From Thermodesulfobium acidiphilum (GTDB lineage Bacteria > Thermodesulfobiota > Thermodesulfobiia > Thermodesulfobiales > Thermodesulfobiaceae), in assembly GCF_003057965.1 (NCBI RefSeq), contig NZ_CP020921.1:1375001-1439000 (forward strand): DNA of 64,000 bases. The letters are read 5' to 3'. The translations under genes and the position numbers were made by a program. How positions within the stretch are numbered: position 1 is the first letter of the stretch; the number at the start of each line of letters is the position of its first letter. The notes beneath the pieces are model-generated. The model ran no database searches, had not been told where the DNA came from, and saw only the letters and a program-made list of their open reading frames with translations. Positions 40,251 through 49,952 of the stretch are shown one piece after another.

Positions 40251-40298
40251 CAAACTGCTTTAGATGTATTTTACTATATAGCAAATAAATTTAAATAG

Positions 40299-40664
40299 TC
40301 ATAACCTATCAACTAAACTTATAGCATCGTTTTTACAACCCTTTACACAAACTCCACAGCCTACACATTTAGTCTCATCCACAAACGCTTTGCCCTCTAC
40401 CATTGATATTGCCCCTTTTTTACAAAATCTTAGGCATATCTCGCATCCCTTGCACAAAATAGGATACACTCTTGCAACCTTTAATTTTCTTGGACTCTTT
40501 TGAACAGTATTGTTAGTATTTTCAACTTCGTTTAACTGAACACCTTCAATCTGAGGATTAACTACTCCAATTCCAAAAAAATTATTTAAATTATTTCTTG
40601 AAAAACACCCCAATTTCCCCTTATGATGCCTTCTACCTCTATATCCGCACATTCGGCCTCTCAT
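40299..40664 (-). CDS. Ferredoxin-like protein with two 4Fe-4S motifs
   Basis: The C-terminal 55 residues of this 121-residue protein hold two clusters of the CxxCxxCxxxC type: CKGCEICLRFCKKG and CVGCGVCVKGCKND. The N-terminal 60 residues are basic and low in structure (MRGRMCGYRGRRHHKG), with two extra cysteines and no known domain. It probably transfers electrons in the cytoplasm. It is encoded just upstream of the paaK-ior operon on the same strand, and the iorAB enzyme needs a ferredoxin, so partnership is plausible but unproven. Confidence 0.8.
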   Translation of the reverse strand: MRGRMCGYRGRRHHKGKLGCFSRNNLNNFFGIGVVNPQIEGVQLNEVENTNNTVQKSPRKLKVARVYPILCKGCEICLRFCKKGAISMVEGKAFVDETKCVGCGVCVKGCKNDAISLVDRL

Positions 40665-40753
40665 TTATTATCACCTCTAAAGTTTAATTTTAACAAAATT
40701 AATATAAAATATCCTTTATCGACTTTTTAATCTAAATTTACTCTGGAGGAAAG

Positions 40754-41635
40754 ATGAGAATTCACACTCTTGATCTAAATTTTTTAAATTCAAAGCAAGT
40801 GCTTAGTAGCTATCTTGTAGAATCAGATCCGCCATTTCTGGTAGAAACGGGTCCTGATTCTACCTTTGAAAATCTGAAAGCTGAATTGAGAAAGTTTGGT
40901 TATGAAATAAAGGATATCAAATATGTATTTATCACCCATATACATCTGGATCACTCTGGAGCCGCATTCAGATTCGCAAATGAAGGTGCAAAGATATACG
41001 TTCACCCAAATGGCAAGAGACATCTCGTGAACCCTGAAAAACTTATAAGATCAGCCACAATGGTTTATAAAGAGAGAACTTATGAACTCTGGGGAGATAC
41101 CCTCCCTATTGACGAAGAAAAGGTAATTGAGACCTCAGATGGGCAAATTATAACTATAGGCGATATCCAGGTTAGAGTATTAGACTCTCCAGGACATGCA
41201 AAACATCACAACGTTTATTTAATTGACGATCACCTGTTTACGGGTGATACCGGAGGAGTAAGAATAGGCAATGGCCCTATTATGCCAGCAGTCCCACCTC
41301 CTGACATAGACATCCCCATCTGGTTAAAAACTATAGAGAAAATGAAAAGTTATAATGCTACTTATATATGTCCATCCCACTTCGGCTGCTTCAGCGATGT
41401 TGAATATCATCTCGAAACTTTAAGAAAAAACCTTATAAAATACGATGAATTCATAAAAAAGCAAATCAAATTTTCAGATGACTATAATACACTTTTTCCT
41501 ATATTTAAAGAATATGTAGACTCATTTTTCACAGATAAAAAGGTTAGAGATTTCTATCAGTTTGCAAATCCTGATGAAATGAACCTTGCAGGGCTGATCA
41601 GATATGCGAAGGTAAATAAGTTTGACGTAGAATGA
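40754..41635 (+). CDS. MBL-fold metallo-hydrolase
   Basis: The 293-residue metallo-beta-lactamase-fold protein has the metal-binding motif HIHLDHSG near residue 61. It also has SPGHAKHHN, TGDTGG and CPSHFG, which supply the further histidine and aspartate ligands. It probably hydrolyses a thioester or other ester or phosphodiester using two metal ions; glyoxalase II-like and quinolone-signal-thioesterase-like activities are family examples. The start ATG follows GGAGG. It is a single gene, divergent from the ferredoxin gene. Substrate unknown. Confidence 0.85.
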   Translation: MRIHTLDLNFLNSKQVLSSYLVESDPPFLVETGPDSTFENLKAELRKFGYEIKDIKYVFITHIHLDHSGAAFRFANEGAKIYVHPNGKRHLVNPEKLIRSATMVYKERTYELWGDTLPIDEEKVIETSDGQIITIGDIQVRVLDSPGHAKHHNVYLIDDHLFTGDTGGVRIGNGPIMPAVPPPDIDIPIWLKTIEKMKSYNATYICPSHFGCFSDVEYHLETLRKNLIKYDEFIKKQIKFSDDYNTLFPIFKEYVDSFFTDKKVRDFYQFANPDEMNLAGLIRYAKVNKFDVE

Positions 41636-41694
41636 TAAAATCCTGAACTAAGTAGAGTCTAATATAACTTTCATTTCTTCTTCTTCTAGATCAT

Positions 41695-41958
41695 TTACAT
41701 TTTATCCCAATTCGTTTTTCCATGATAGAAAACTACTGGAATAATTGGCTCTAATGACCTTTTATTTTTTATATTCTCTTCCCATATTGCAAGCATATAT
41801 GAGAGTATCTGGATATTACTAAAGTTCCATGTCTCTGATTTGTGCTCCAGGAGATAATACACCTGGACTGAACTATTCTTTGTCTGAAATCTAAAAGCAA
41901 TGTCTAAATTAAACCTCTTTGACATGAAAAAATAAATCAATATTGAACAAATGTCCAA
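41695..41958 (-). pseudogene. Fragment of Rpn/YhgA-like PD-(D/E)XK nuclease (putative transposase family)
   Basis: The 87 codons contain LDIAFRFQTK..., YYLLEHKSETWN, QILSYMLAIWEENIKN and PIIPVVFYHGKTNW. These match the central part of YhgA/Rpn family proteins, which are about 300 residues long. The usual N-terminal part is missing, and the frame ends in TAA right after the NWDKM, so both ends are lost. The family includes recombination-promoting nucleases. The fragment lies directly at the left edge of the defence island and may mark a rearrangement boundary. Confidence 0.65.
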
Positions 41959-42067
41959 ATAAGTTTAAAATTGTACGAAAAATGGTGAGAGGGGAATTAA
42001 AATCAATACAGATCTAACCTTTATTACGAACGAAAATGGGCAAAGTTTACTTGAGCGCTTTAAGGTA

Positions 42068-45000
42068 TTGGTAAAGGACGCTGAATTTTTCGACTGTCTA
42101 GTTGGCTTTTTTTACACAAGCGGCTTTTATAATCTTTATGAGGCCTTTGAGAACACAAAAAGAATTAGAATTTTAGTTGGGATTGGCACAGATAAAATAA
42201 CTCATGATCTTATTCAATATCAAACCTCCTATCATCAGATAAGAGAGCTATATTCAGATAGGGTGAAAGAAGAGATAGAGAGCTCAGAAAATAAATATGA
42301 AGTAGAAAATGGAATTGAACTTTTTAAAAAGTGGCTTAAATCTGGAAAAATTCAGATCAGAGCCTATCCAGAAAGAAATTTACACGCGAAACTATACATA
42401 ATGAGCTTTTCTGAAGATGACAGGGATACAGGGCGCGTCATAACAGGTTCGAGCAATTTCAGCCAATCCGGCCTGATTAATAATTTAGAATTCAACGTCG
42501 AGCTAAAAAATGTTAGCGATTACAAGTTTGCCAAAGAAAAGTTTGAAGAACTTTGGGAAAACTCTGTTGAAGTAAGTGAAGACTATATAGCAACCGTAGA
42601 GCAAAAGACATGGCTAAGAAGTGACATATCCCCTTATGAATTATTTTTAAAATTTTTATACGAATACTTCAAGCGCGATTTGGAAGAGTCAGGCGAGCTA
42701 TACAATTTAGAGCTTCCAGATGAATTTTTACACCTTGAATATCAAAAGCAGGCTGTCATAAACGCAAGGCGTATCGTGGAAGAATACGGAGGGGTCTTCC
42801 TGTCTGACGTTGTGGGGCTTGGCAAAACCTATATGGCAGCAATGCTTGCCTCACAGCTTGATGGCAGAACTCTTATATTAGCCTCTCCTGTTCTAATAGA
42901 TCCCGAAAATCCTGGCTCATGGGTAAACGTGTTCAGGGAGTTTAACTTAAAATTCGAAGCAGAATCCATTGGGCAATTAAAAAGGATAAAGGAAAGATTC
43001 AACCTTGATAAGTACAAAAATGTCATAATAGACGAGTCTCACAGGTTCAGAACTGAAGACACAGTCTCTTATACCTTTCTTTCTGAAATATGTCGTGGCA
43101 AAAGGGTAATATTGGTTAGTGCAACTCCATATAACAATTCTCCAAAGGATATCCTGTCTCAGATAAAACTATTTCAAAATCCACGAAAGAGCACAATACC
43201 AGGCATATCAGATTTAGAGGGTTTCTTTAACAATCTGGAAAAAAATTTAAAAAATATAGACAAAAGGGAAGACCCAGAAGAGTACATCGAAGCAGTTAAG
43301 GAAAACGCATATCTCATAAGAGAAAAAATTTTAAAATATCTTATGATAAGGCGAACAAGAAGCGAGATAGAAAGGTATTTTTCTAAAGACTTAGAAAAAA
43401 ATAAATTAAAATTCCCTCAGGTAAACGATCCAATAGCTCTATTTTATGAGTTAAACGACGAAGAAAGCGAAATTTTTGACGAAACCATAAAATTAATAAC
43501 CAAAAAAATTCGCTACGCAAGGTACACCCCACTTCTTTACTTGAAATCAAAAGATCTCTCGGCCATAGAAAAATATGGACAGCTAAATATGGGTACATTT
43601 ATGAAAGTGCTACTTGTAAAGAGACTGGAGAGCTCTTTTTATGCATTTCGACTAACGATAGATCGCTTTATAGATGTCTATAAAAAATTTATAGATGAAT
43701 TTGATAGAGGAAGTGTATATATTAGCAAAAAGTATACCAATAAAATATTCGAATATATAGAAAATGACGATGACAAAGCTATTCAGAGGTTAATAGAAGA
43801 AGATAAGGCTGAAAAATATTCAAGCGATGAGTTTGAAGAAAAATTTAAAGAAGATCTAAAAAATGATTTCGATACTTTTTGCAGGATAAAAGAGATATGG
43901 GAAAAGGTTAATAGAGATCCAAAGCTTGAAAAGCTCCTTGAACAATTAAATACAAATAAAATTTTGAAGGATAAGAAATTAATAATTTTTAGCGAATCAA
44001 AAGATACAGTAAATTATATTTCAAAAGAGATTAAAAAAAATCTTAATAAAAAAGTGCTGGTATTCAGCAGCTCATCAAGCAATAATACAAAAAACATCGT
44101 TATAGAGAACTTTGATGCCAAAGCGAAGAATAAAAGAGACGACTACAATATACTCATTTCTACTGAAGTGTTGTCTGAAGGCGTGAACCTACATAGGTCA
44201 AACGTGATCATAAACTATGATATCCCATGGAACCCCACAAGGATGATGCAGCGAGCAGGCAGAATAAACAGAGTTGATACGAAATTTGATGAACTATATG
44301 TTTTTAATTTCTTCCCCACCCAACAGTCAAACGATCAGATTAACCTCAAAGAAATAGCACAGGCCAAAATTGATGCCTTTCTCACACTACTTGGTGAAGA
44401 TGCAGCAGTGCTAACTGAGGGTGAACCAATAGGCTCACATGAACTATTTGGAAGATTGACTTCAAAAAATACAATTACTGGAGAAAGCGATTTAGACAAT
44501 AGCGAATTAAAATACTTTAGACTTCTTCAAGATATCAGGGAAAACAATCCAGATCTGTTCCAAAAAATTAAATACCTGCCAAAAAAGGCAAGAAGTGCGA
44601 AGGTTAATAAAGAAAACACTGGTTTGCTCACTTATTTCAGAAAAGGCAAGGTTGAGAAATTTTACCTTGCAAAAAGAGGCAAATCAAGCGAATTAGATTT
44701 TATGAGCGCAGCATCCCTTCTGGAAAGCGCACAAGAAGAAAAAAGAGTAAGTCTGCCTGAAAATTTTTATGATCTTTTAGACTTAAACATAGAACAATTC
44801 TCACAAACCTTAGACAGCGCTGAACCCATTTCCACAAGAAGAGGTAAGGATAAATCCCAAACTATATTAAAATATCTTAAAGCAATGGACAAAACTCCTC
44901 TTACAGATACGCAAGAACAATATATAGAAATTTTGCAAGAGAAATTAGAAGGTGGCGCAATTCCTAAAAAGATTTTAAGCAAAGTATTAAAATCTATAGA

Positions 45001-45163
45001 AAACCTAAAAGAGCAAAAGATAAATTCTTTAAAGCTTCTGGGCGCAGTGCAAAATGCTATACCTGAAAGGTTACTAAAAGATCACTACTCAAGCTCTTCA
45101 TCTGATGAAAACATCTCAAATAAAACAGAAGTAATTTTGTCCATGTATCTAAAGGAGGGGTAA
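42068..45163 (+). CDS. PLD-like domain plus SNF2/DEAD-type helicase, defence island
   Basis: The first 160 residues form a phospholipase D-like domain with HAKLYI and GSSNFSQSG. The usual HKD aspartate position is serine, as often in helicase-linked versions. A superfamily 2 helicase follows: Walker A VVGLGKT (about residue 250), DESH (about 322), SATPYNN (about 350), then the C-terminal half with SEGVNLHRSN and QRAGRINR (about 700-735). Such proteins are the DNA-translocating, nuclease-linked part of restriction-like systems. It overlaps the methylase gene by 1 base. TTG 42068 is the first ordinary start codon, but conserved-looking coding sequence (INTDLTFITNENGQSLLERF) continues in frame back to about 41996, so the true start is further upstream. 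Confidence 0.82.
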   Translation: MVKDAEFFDCLVGFFYTSGFYNLYEAFENTKRIRILVGIGTDKITHDLIQYQTSYHQIRELYSDRVKEEIESSENKYEVENGIELFKKWLKSGKIQIRAYPERNLHAKLYIMSFSEDDRDTGRVITGSSNFSQSGLINNLEFNVELKNVSDYKFAKEKFEELWENSVEVSEDYIATVEQKTWLRSDISPYELFLKFLYEYFKRDLEESGELYNLELPDEFLHLEYQKQAVINARRIVEEYGGVFLSDVVGLGKTYMAAMLASQLDGRTLILASPVLIDPENPGSWVNVFREFNLKFEAESIGQLKRIKERFNLDKYKNVIIDESHRFRTEDTVSYTFLSEICRGKRVILVSATPYNNSPKDILSQIKLFQNPRKSTIPGISDLEGFFNNLEKNLKNIDKREDPEEYIEAVKENAYLIREKILKYLMIRRTRSEIERYFSKDLEKNKLKFPQVNDPIALFYELNDEESEIFDETIKLITKKIRYARYTPLLYLKSKDLSAIEKYGQLNMGTFMKVLLVKRLESSFYAFRLTIDRFIDVYKKFIDEFDRGSVYISKKYTNKIFEYIENDDDKAIQRLIEEDKAEKYSSDEFEEKFKEDLKNDFDTFCRIKEIWEKVNRDPKLEKLLEQLNTNKILKDKKLIIFSESKDTVNYISKEIKKNLNKKVLVFSSSSSNNTKNIVIENFDAKAKNKRDDYNILISTEVLSEGVNLHRSNVIINYDIPWNPTRMMQRAGRINRVDTKFDELYVFNFFPTQQSNDQINLKEIAQAKIDAFLTLLGEDAAVLTEGEPIGSHELFGRLTSKNTITGESDLDNSELKYFRLLQDIRENNPDLFQKIKYLPKKARSAKVNKENTGLLTYFRKGKVEKFYLAKRGKSSELDFMSAASLLESAQEEKRVSLPENFYDLLDLNIEQFSQTLDSAEPISTRRGKDKSQTILKYLKAMDKTPLTDTQEQYIEILQEKLEGGAIPKKILSKVLKSIENLKEQKINSLKLLGAVQNAIPERLLKDHYSSSSSDENISNKTEVILSMYLKEG

Positions 45164-48100
45164 TGAACGAAAATCTATTCAAAAATTTAATAAAAGATAT
45201 CTTTGAAAAATCGTTTGATAAAGTTCAGTTCACAAAATTTTTAAGAAATCTTCTTAACGATTTTGAGAAAGATACTTTCAAATACGTTGGCAATTATATT
45301 CCCGACAGCTTTGAACAATATATTAAATCTTTTGAAAGAATTGGCAAATATAAAGATAATAAAAAAGAAATAGATCTATTAGTAGTTCATTTAAAAAGTG
45401 AAACCTCTCTATTAAGGGCAAGAACTGCTCAGAGAAATTTTATCGGATGGTTTTTAAACGGCAGTAGAGGCGGCAAACTTAAGGACGCAGCGCTCGTCGC
45501 TTTTGTATCGCCTGATCAAGAAAATTGGCGCTTTTCCTTAGTAAAAATGGAATACAGGTTTGATGAAAATGGCAAGGTGATAGAAGAGCTTAGCCCTGCA
45601 AGAAGATATTCATTTCTTGTTGGAAAAAATGAAAGCAGTCACACAGCACAGTCTCGCTTTCTACCCTTACTCTCACCCGATAAAAAGCCTACACTTGATG
45701 ACCTAGAAAAGGCGTTCAGTGCAGAGCGCGTAACCGATGAATTTTTTGAAAAGTATAAAGAGCTATTTATAAAAACTGTAGACGAAATAGAAGAAAGAGT
45801 AAAGACTAACGAATCCCTAAGAAAAGAATTTGAAATCAAGAATATCAACGCTGTAGACTTTTCCAAGAAACTACTGGGTCAAATTGTATTTTTATATTTC
45901 TTACAAAAAAAGGGTTGGCTTGGCGTTCCTAAAGCAAAAAATTGGGGAGAAGGGGATAAAAATTTTCTGCGCTCACTATTTGAAAGATGTATTGAAGAAA
46001 AGAAAAACTTTTTTAACGACTACTTAGAATATCTTTTTTACGACGCCTTAAACAATGAAAGAAGCTCTCAGGCAGATCCTAGCTGGCATGAACGTTTAGA
46101 CTGCAAGATACCGTTTTTAAACGGCGGTCTATTTGAACCATTTGGTGAATATGACTGGAAAAATATAGATCTATTAATACCAGATGATCTTTTTTCAAAC
46201 AATGCCAAAGAAGGTATCCTGGACATATTTGATTTATTTAACTTTACGGTAAAAGAAGATGAACCGCTTGAAAAAGAGGTAGCAGTAGACCCAGAACTTT
46301 TAGGCAAAATCTATGAAAAGCTAAACGCAATAAGAGAGGACAATTTCGAAGAATATAAAAAAGCACTGAAGAGTAAAGGTTCGGAAAATAAGTTTAACAA
46401 AGAATATGGAGTCTACTACACCCCCAGAGAGATAGTGCACTTTATGGCACAAAACGCTCTTGTAGAGTATTTGTTTGAAAATCTTAAAGGTAAATCCCAA
46501 AATTTAGAAAGTCTGAAAGAAGATTTAAAAGCTTTTATTTTTCACTCTGAAAAGTTTATAGAAAATGATAAAACTGCAATAGAAAAGGGAGAAAAAATTG
46601 AAAAAGGAGAACAAAAAAGTACAAAATATACTTCAAAGATCCCCGCTTTTATACAGGAAAACGCTAAAACAATAGATAAGCTTTTAGAAGACATAAGAAT
46701 ATTAGATCCTGCTGTAGGTTCTGGAGCTTTCCCTATAGGTCTTATGCACGAAATCGTAAAGGCAAGAGAAGTCCTAAATTTATATATTGGCGACGAAACT
46801 AAAACTGCCTATAATTTCAAGCGCCACTCTATACAAAATTCTCTATACGGAGTAGATATAGATAAAGGTGCAGTTGAGATTACAAGGCTAAGATTCTGGC
46901 TATCTCTGGTAGTGGACGAAGAAGATTTAACCCAGATAAAGCCTCTTCCAAACTTAGATTACAAGCTGGTCTCTGGTGACTCCTTGTCATGTATTCAAAA
47001 AGACTTATTTAAAAGTTTTGATACTTTAGAGCAGTTGGAAGACGAATACCATACAACAACTAATTTAGATAGGAAAAGAAAATTAAAAAGAAAAATTGAT
47101 GAAGAGATCAAAGAGCTTACAGATGGTCATACAGAATTTGACTTCGAAGTTTACTTCTCAAAAGTAATGCGCAGTGGTGGCTTTGACATTGTAATCGGAA
47201 ATCCACCGTATATACAGCTGCAAAAGAATGCTGGCTTACTTGCAAAAAAGTATAAAAAATTTAATTACGAAGTGTTTAACAGCATGGGGGATATATACAC
47301 TCTTTTTTATGAAAAAGGCATAAATCTATTAAAAGAGGGTGGCCATCTTTGTTTTATAACATCAAACAAGTGGATGAGAGCAGGTTATGGAGAAAAGTTA
47401 AGAGAGTTTTTTATAAAGCAAAATCCTAAGATTTTAATTGATTTGGGTCCTGGTGTGTTTGAAAGCGCAACAGTAGACACAAACATCTTACTTATACAAA
47501 AGAAAGATAATCAAAATAAGCTTACCGCTACCACGCTGCAAAAAGAAGACAAAAAAAATATACTAAATGCAATAGATAAAAAAGGCATACTACTTGAAAA
47601 ACTCTCTAAAGATGCCTGGTTTATAGGAAGCAGTGCTGAGCAAAGATTAAAAGAAAAGATTGAGCGTCTTGGCAAACCGCTAAAAGAATGGGATGTGAAT
47701 ATTTATCGTGGCATAATAACAGGCTTAAACGAAGCATTTATAATTACCACAGAAAAAAAAGATGAGATACTTACAAACTGCAAAACTGAAGAAGAAAGAG
47801 AAAGAACAAACAAAATTATAAAGCCAATTCTTAGAGGAAGGGATATAAAGAGATATTATTATGAGTGGGCGGGGCTGTGGGTTATCGTGATTCCTGCCGG
47901 ATGGACAAATAATAATAAAGGTAACGAAAATGCACAATCATTTATTGAAAAAACTTTTCCTTCTTTAATGCAACATTTAAAATCCTTTGAAGCAAAGGCA
48001 AAAAAAAGAGATGACAAAGGTGATTATTGGTGGGAACTACGCCATTGTGCCTACTACCCCGAGTTTGAGAAGGAGAAGGTGGTGTGGGCAGAAATAGTTA

Positions 48101-48492
48101 GACAACCGCAATTTTATTTTGACAATGAAAAATTTTATGTTGAAGCAACAAGTTTTTTGATGACTGGTAATAATGTAAAATATATCTGTGGTTTGCTAAA
48201 TTCAGGGCCAGTAACCTATTTCTTTAAAAATTGGTATGCTGGTGGTGGCTTGGGTAAAGAAGGATACAGATATAAAAAGGCATTTTTGGAAAATTTACCC
48301 ATTCCCTTTATCACCTCTTCTAACTCTTTGCTGACCAAACGCATCGAGGATCTTCTTGACAAAATCCTTGTCGCCAAAAAAGAGAACCCGCAAGCGAATA
48401 CTCAGGCTTTTGAAAAAGAAATAGATGAACTGGTTTATAAATTGTATGATTTGACGGAGGATGAAATAAGAATAATAGAGGGAGGGAGATGA
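45163..48492 (+). CDS. Eco57I/PglX-type N6-adenine DNA methyltransferase
   Basis: This large methylase of 1109 residues has SAM motif I DPAVGSGAFP at about residue 515 and catalytic motif IV NPPYIQL at about residue 680, the gamma-class N6-adenine arrangement. The N-terminal 450 residues resemble the front part of type IIG/BREX-like enzymes (SLLRARTAQRNFIGWFL, ...). The C-terminal 300 residues are a TaqI-like target-recognition domain ending with the TKRIEDLLDKI...EIDELVYKLYDLT tail. It would methylate host DNA to protect it from the partner helicase-nuclease. ATG overlaps the helicase stop by one base. A second copy of the tail lies 2.7 kb downstream. Confidence 0.88.
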   Translation: MNENLFKNLIKDIFEKSFDKVQFTKFLRNLLNDFEKDTFKYVGNYIPDSFEQYIKSFERIGKYKDNKKEIDLLVVHLKSETSLLRARTAQRNFIGWFLNGSRGGKLKDAALVAFVSPDQENWRFSLVKMEYRFDENGKVIEELSPARRYSFLVGKNESSHTAQSRFLPLLSPDKKPTLDDLEKAFSAERVTDEFFEKYKELFIKTVDEIEERVKTNESLRKEFEIKNINAVDFSKKLLGQIVFLYFLQKKGWLGVPKAKNWGEGDKNFLRSLFERCIEEKKNFFNDYLEYLFYDALNNERSSQADPSWHERLDCKIPFLNGGLFEPFGEYDWKNIDLLIPDDLFSNNAKEGILDIFDLFNFTVKEDEPLEKEVAVDPELLGKIYEKLNAIREDNFEEYKKALKSKGSENKFNKEYGVYYTPREIVHFMAQNALVEYLFENLKGKSQNLESLKEDLKAFIFHSEKFIENDKTAIEKGEKIEKGEQKSTKYTSKIPAFIQENAKTIDKLLEDIRILDPAVGSGAFPIGLMHEIVKAREVLNLYIGDETKTAYNFKRHSIQNSLYGVDIDKGAVEITRLRFWLSLVVDEEDLTQIKPLPNLDYKLVSGDSLSCIQKDLFKSFDTLEQLEDEYHTTTNLDRKRKLKRKIDEEIKELTDGHTEFDFEVYFSKVMRSGGFDIVIGNPPYIQLQKNAGLLAKKYKKFNYEVFNSMGDIYTLFYEKGINLLKEGGHLCFITSNKWMRAGYGEKLREFFIKQNPKILIDLGPGVFESATVDTNILLIQKKDNQNKLTATTLQKEDKKNILNAIDKKGILLEKLSKDAWFIGSSAEQRLKEKIERLGKPLKEWDVNIYRGIITGLNEAFIITTEKKDEILTNCKTEEERERTNKIIKPILRGRDIKRYYYEWAGLWVIVIPAGWTNNNKGNENAQSFIEKTFPSLMQHLKSFEAKAKKRDDKGDYWWELRHCAYYPEFEKEKVVWAEIVRQPQFYFDNEKFYVEATSFLMTGNNVKYICGLLNSGPVTYFFKNWYAGGGLGKEGYRYKKAFLENLPIPFITSSNSLLTKRIEDLLDKILVAKKENPQANTQAFEKEIDELVYKLYDLTEDEIRIIEGGR
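48311..48480 (+). repeat. Direct repeat copy A: methylase C-terminal tail
   Basis: The last 170 bases of the methylase gene are closely similar to 50986-51160, by eye about four fifths identical. The match runs from TCACC(T/C)CTTC to AATAATAGAG. In this copy the frame is intact. Confidence 0.8.
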
Positions 48493-48496
48493 CGCT

Positions 48497-49945
48497 ATGA
48501 TAAACGAAGTTGAAATAGAAAACTTTCGTTCAATAAAAAGTCAGAAAATTAAGTTGGAAAATTTTAATATCATTATTGGTGACAATGGAACTGGTAAAAC
48601 ATCAGTTCTTGAAGCAATAAACTTTGCTTTATCACCATCATTTTTGTCTGGAAAAGTTAAGCACACAGATTTTTATAATGGTGAAGACAATCCTATAAAA
48701 ATAAAAATTGGATTTCAAGAAAATTTAAAAGTACAGCTTCCAGATGGATACACAAAACAAGAAATCCCTTTTAAACAAGTTTTATTACAAATAAAATTCA
48801 GAGAACGCAAAACACCAAAGAAAGCATTTTCAGATTTAGTAGTGATTGAGCATAGAATTGAACCATCAGATACAATATCGAAAACTTCTAAAGGGTGGTC
48901 TATTAAAAGAAAAAATGGAAGAGATTTTAAATTTAGAGAACAACTTTTATCTTTGAATATAATTGAAACAAAGGATTTGCCAAGAAGTTTTTATTTCAAC
49001 AAAGGCAGAGATAAGTAATTACAAAGAGGGTTTAATTCATCAATAAATACTGTTTTTGACGATTTGAATTGGCGATTTTTAAAAAATGAAAAGAGTCAAA
49101 ATTTCTTTACAGAAAAAAGTCAGATTGAAAAAGAAAAAATACTTGATTTAATTGATATTAAGGAAAATGTATTTAAAAAATTAAATCAAAAACTTAAAGA
49201 TTTTAGTATTGATAACATAGATATTTCATTTATTGACGGAAAAGCACCATTCAATAATGCCTATTTAAGTAAAAAAGAATATATTGATTTGCCAGTTAAA
49301 TATCTTGGTTCAGGAGTGGAGATGATAATTTCGCTTATGTTTCTTGAAACAATGGCTTCCATGTCAAAAGAAAAACTTGTTATCCTGATTGATGAACCCG
49401 AACTGCATTTACATCCCTCTTTGCAATACAAGCTTTCTGAATATTTAGAGAATATTTCTAAACAACATCAAATTATTGTTTCAACTCATTCGCCAATATT
49501 TTTTAAGAATTGCATCGGAAAGGATAATATTCAATTGTTAGTAGCTAGAATTGAGAATAATGAGGTTCAGATTGAACAAAGTAAAAAATTTGATTTATTC
49601 CCCTGGAGCCCAAGTTGGGGCGAAATAAATTATTTTGCTTTTAACCACCCTACCATAGAATTTCACGATGAGCTATATGGTTATTTGCAAGAGAAGTCGA
49701 AAAAATACAAGCAGACCGAATTTGAAAAGTGGCTTTGTAATAAGCGTAATAGCGTTCGGAAAACTAAAAAATGGACGAAAGAAAATAATGGTAACCCAAA
49801 ATGCAAAGAAATAGAGGTAACTTTACCAACCTTTATAAGAAATAAAGTTCACCATCCTGAAAATCAAACTATGAAAGACAAAAATTTTAGCGATGAAGAA
49901 TTAAAAGAATCAATTAAAGTTATGATTGAGTTAATTAAAAGATAA
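48497..49945 (+). pseudogene. OLD-like AAA ATPase interrupted by one in-frame stop
   Basis: The first half (48497-49018) has a Walker A motif, GDNGTGKT, after an IENFRSIKS opening typical of RecF/OLD-like ATPases. The second half (same frame, 49019-49945) has the ABC-type signature region GSGVEMIISL, Walker B VILIDEPELHLHP, and STHSP. Between them a single TAA at 49016-49018 splits the protein at GRDK-stop-LQRGFN. A CAA-to-TAA change restores a natural RDKQLQ reading. No ribosome site precedes a restart (first TTG 49064). Read through, it would be about 482 residues. The ATPase would be the third part of the helicase-methylase-ATPase set; as read here, it is probably non-functional unless the stop is a sequencing error or is suppressed. 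Confidence 0.8.
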
Positions 49946-49952
49946 TATCTTT

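Noticed and set aside
40161..40255. Possible tRNA or T-box in the paaK leader
   Set aside because: No T-loop consensus, no acceptor stem, and no TGGNACCGCG T-box sequence; the pseudoknot reading fits better.
40161..40255. Thiamine (TPP) riboswitch, because of AACCTGA-like bases in the leader
   Set aside because: The other conserved TPP boxes (GGGGTGC and the CCAGCG ending) are missing.
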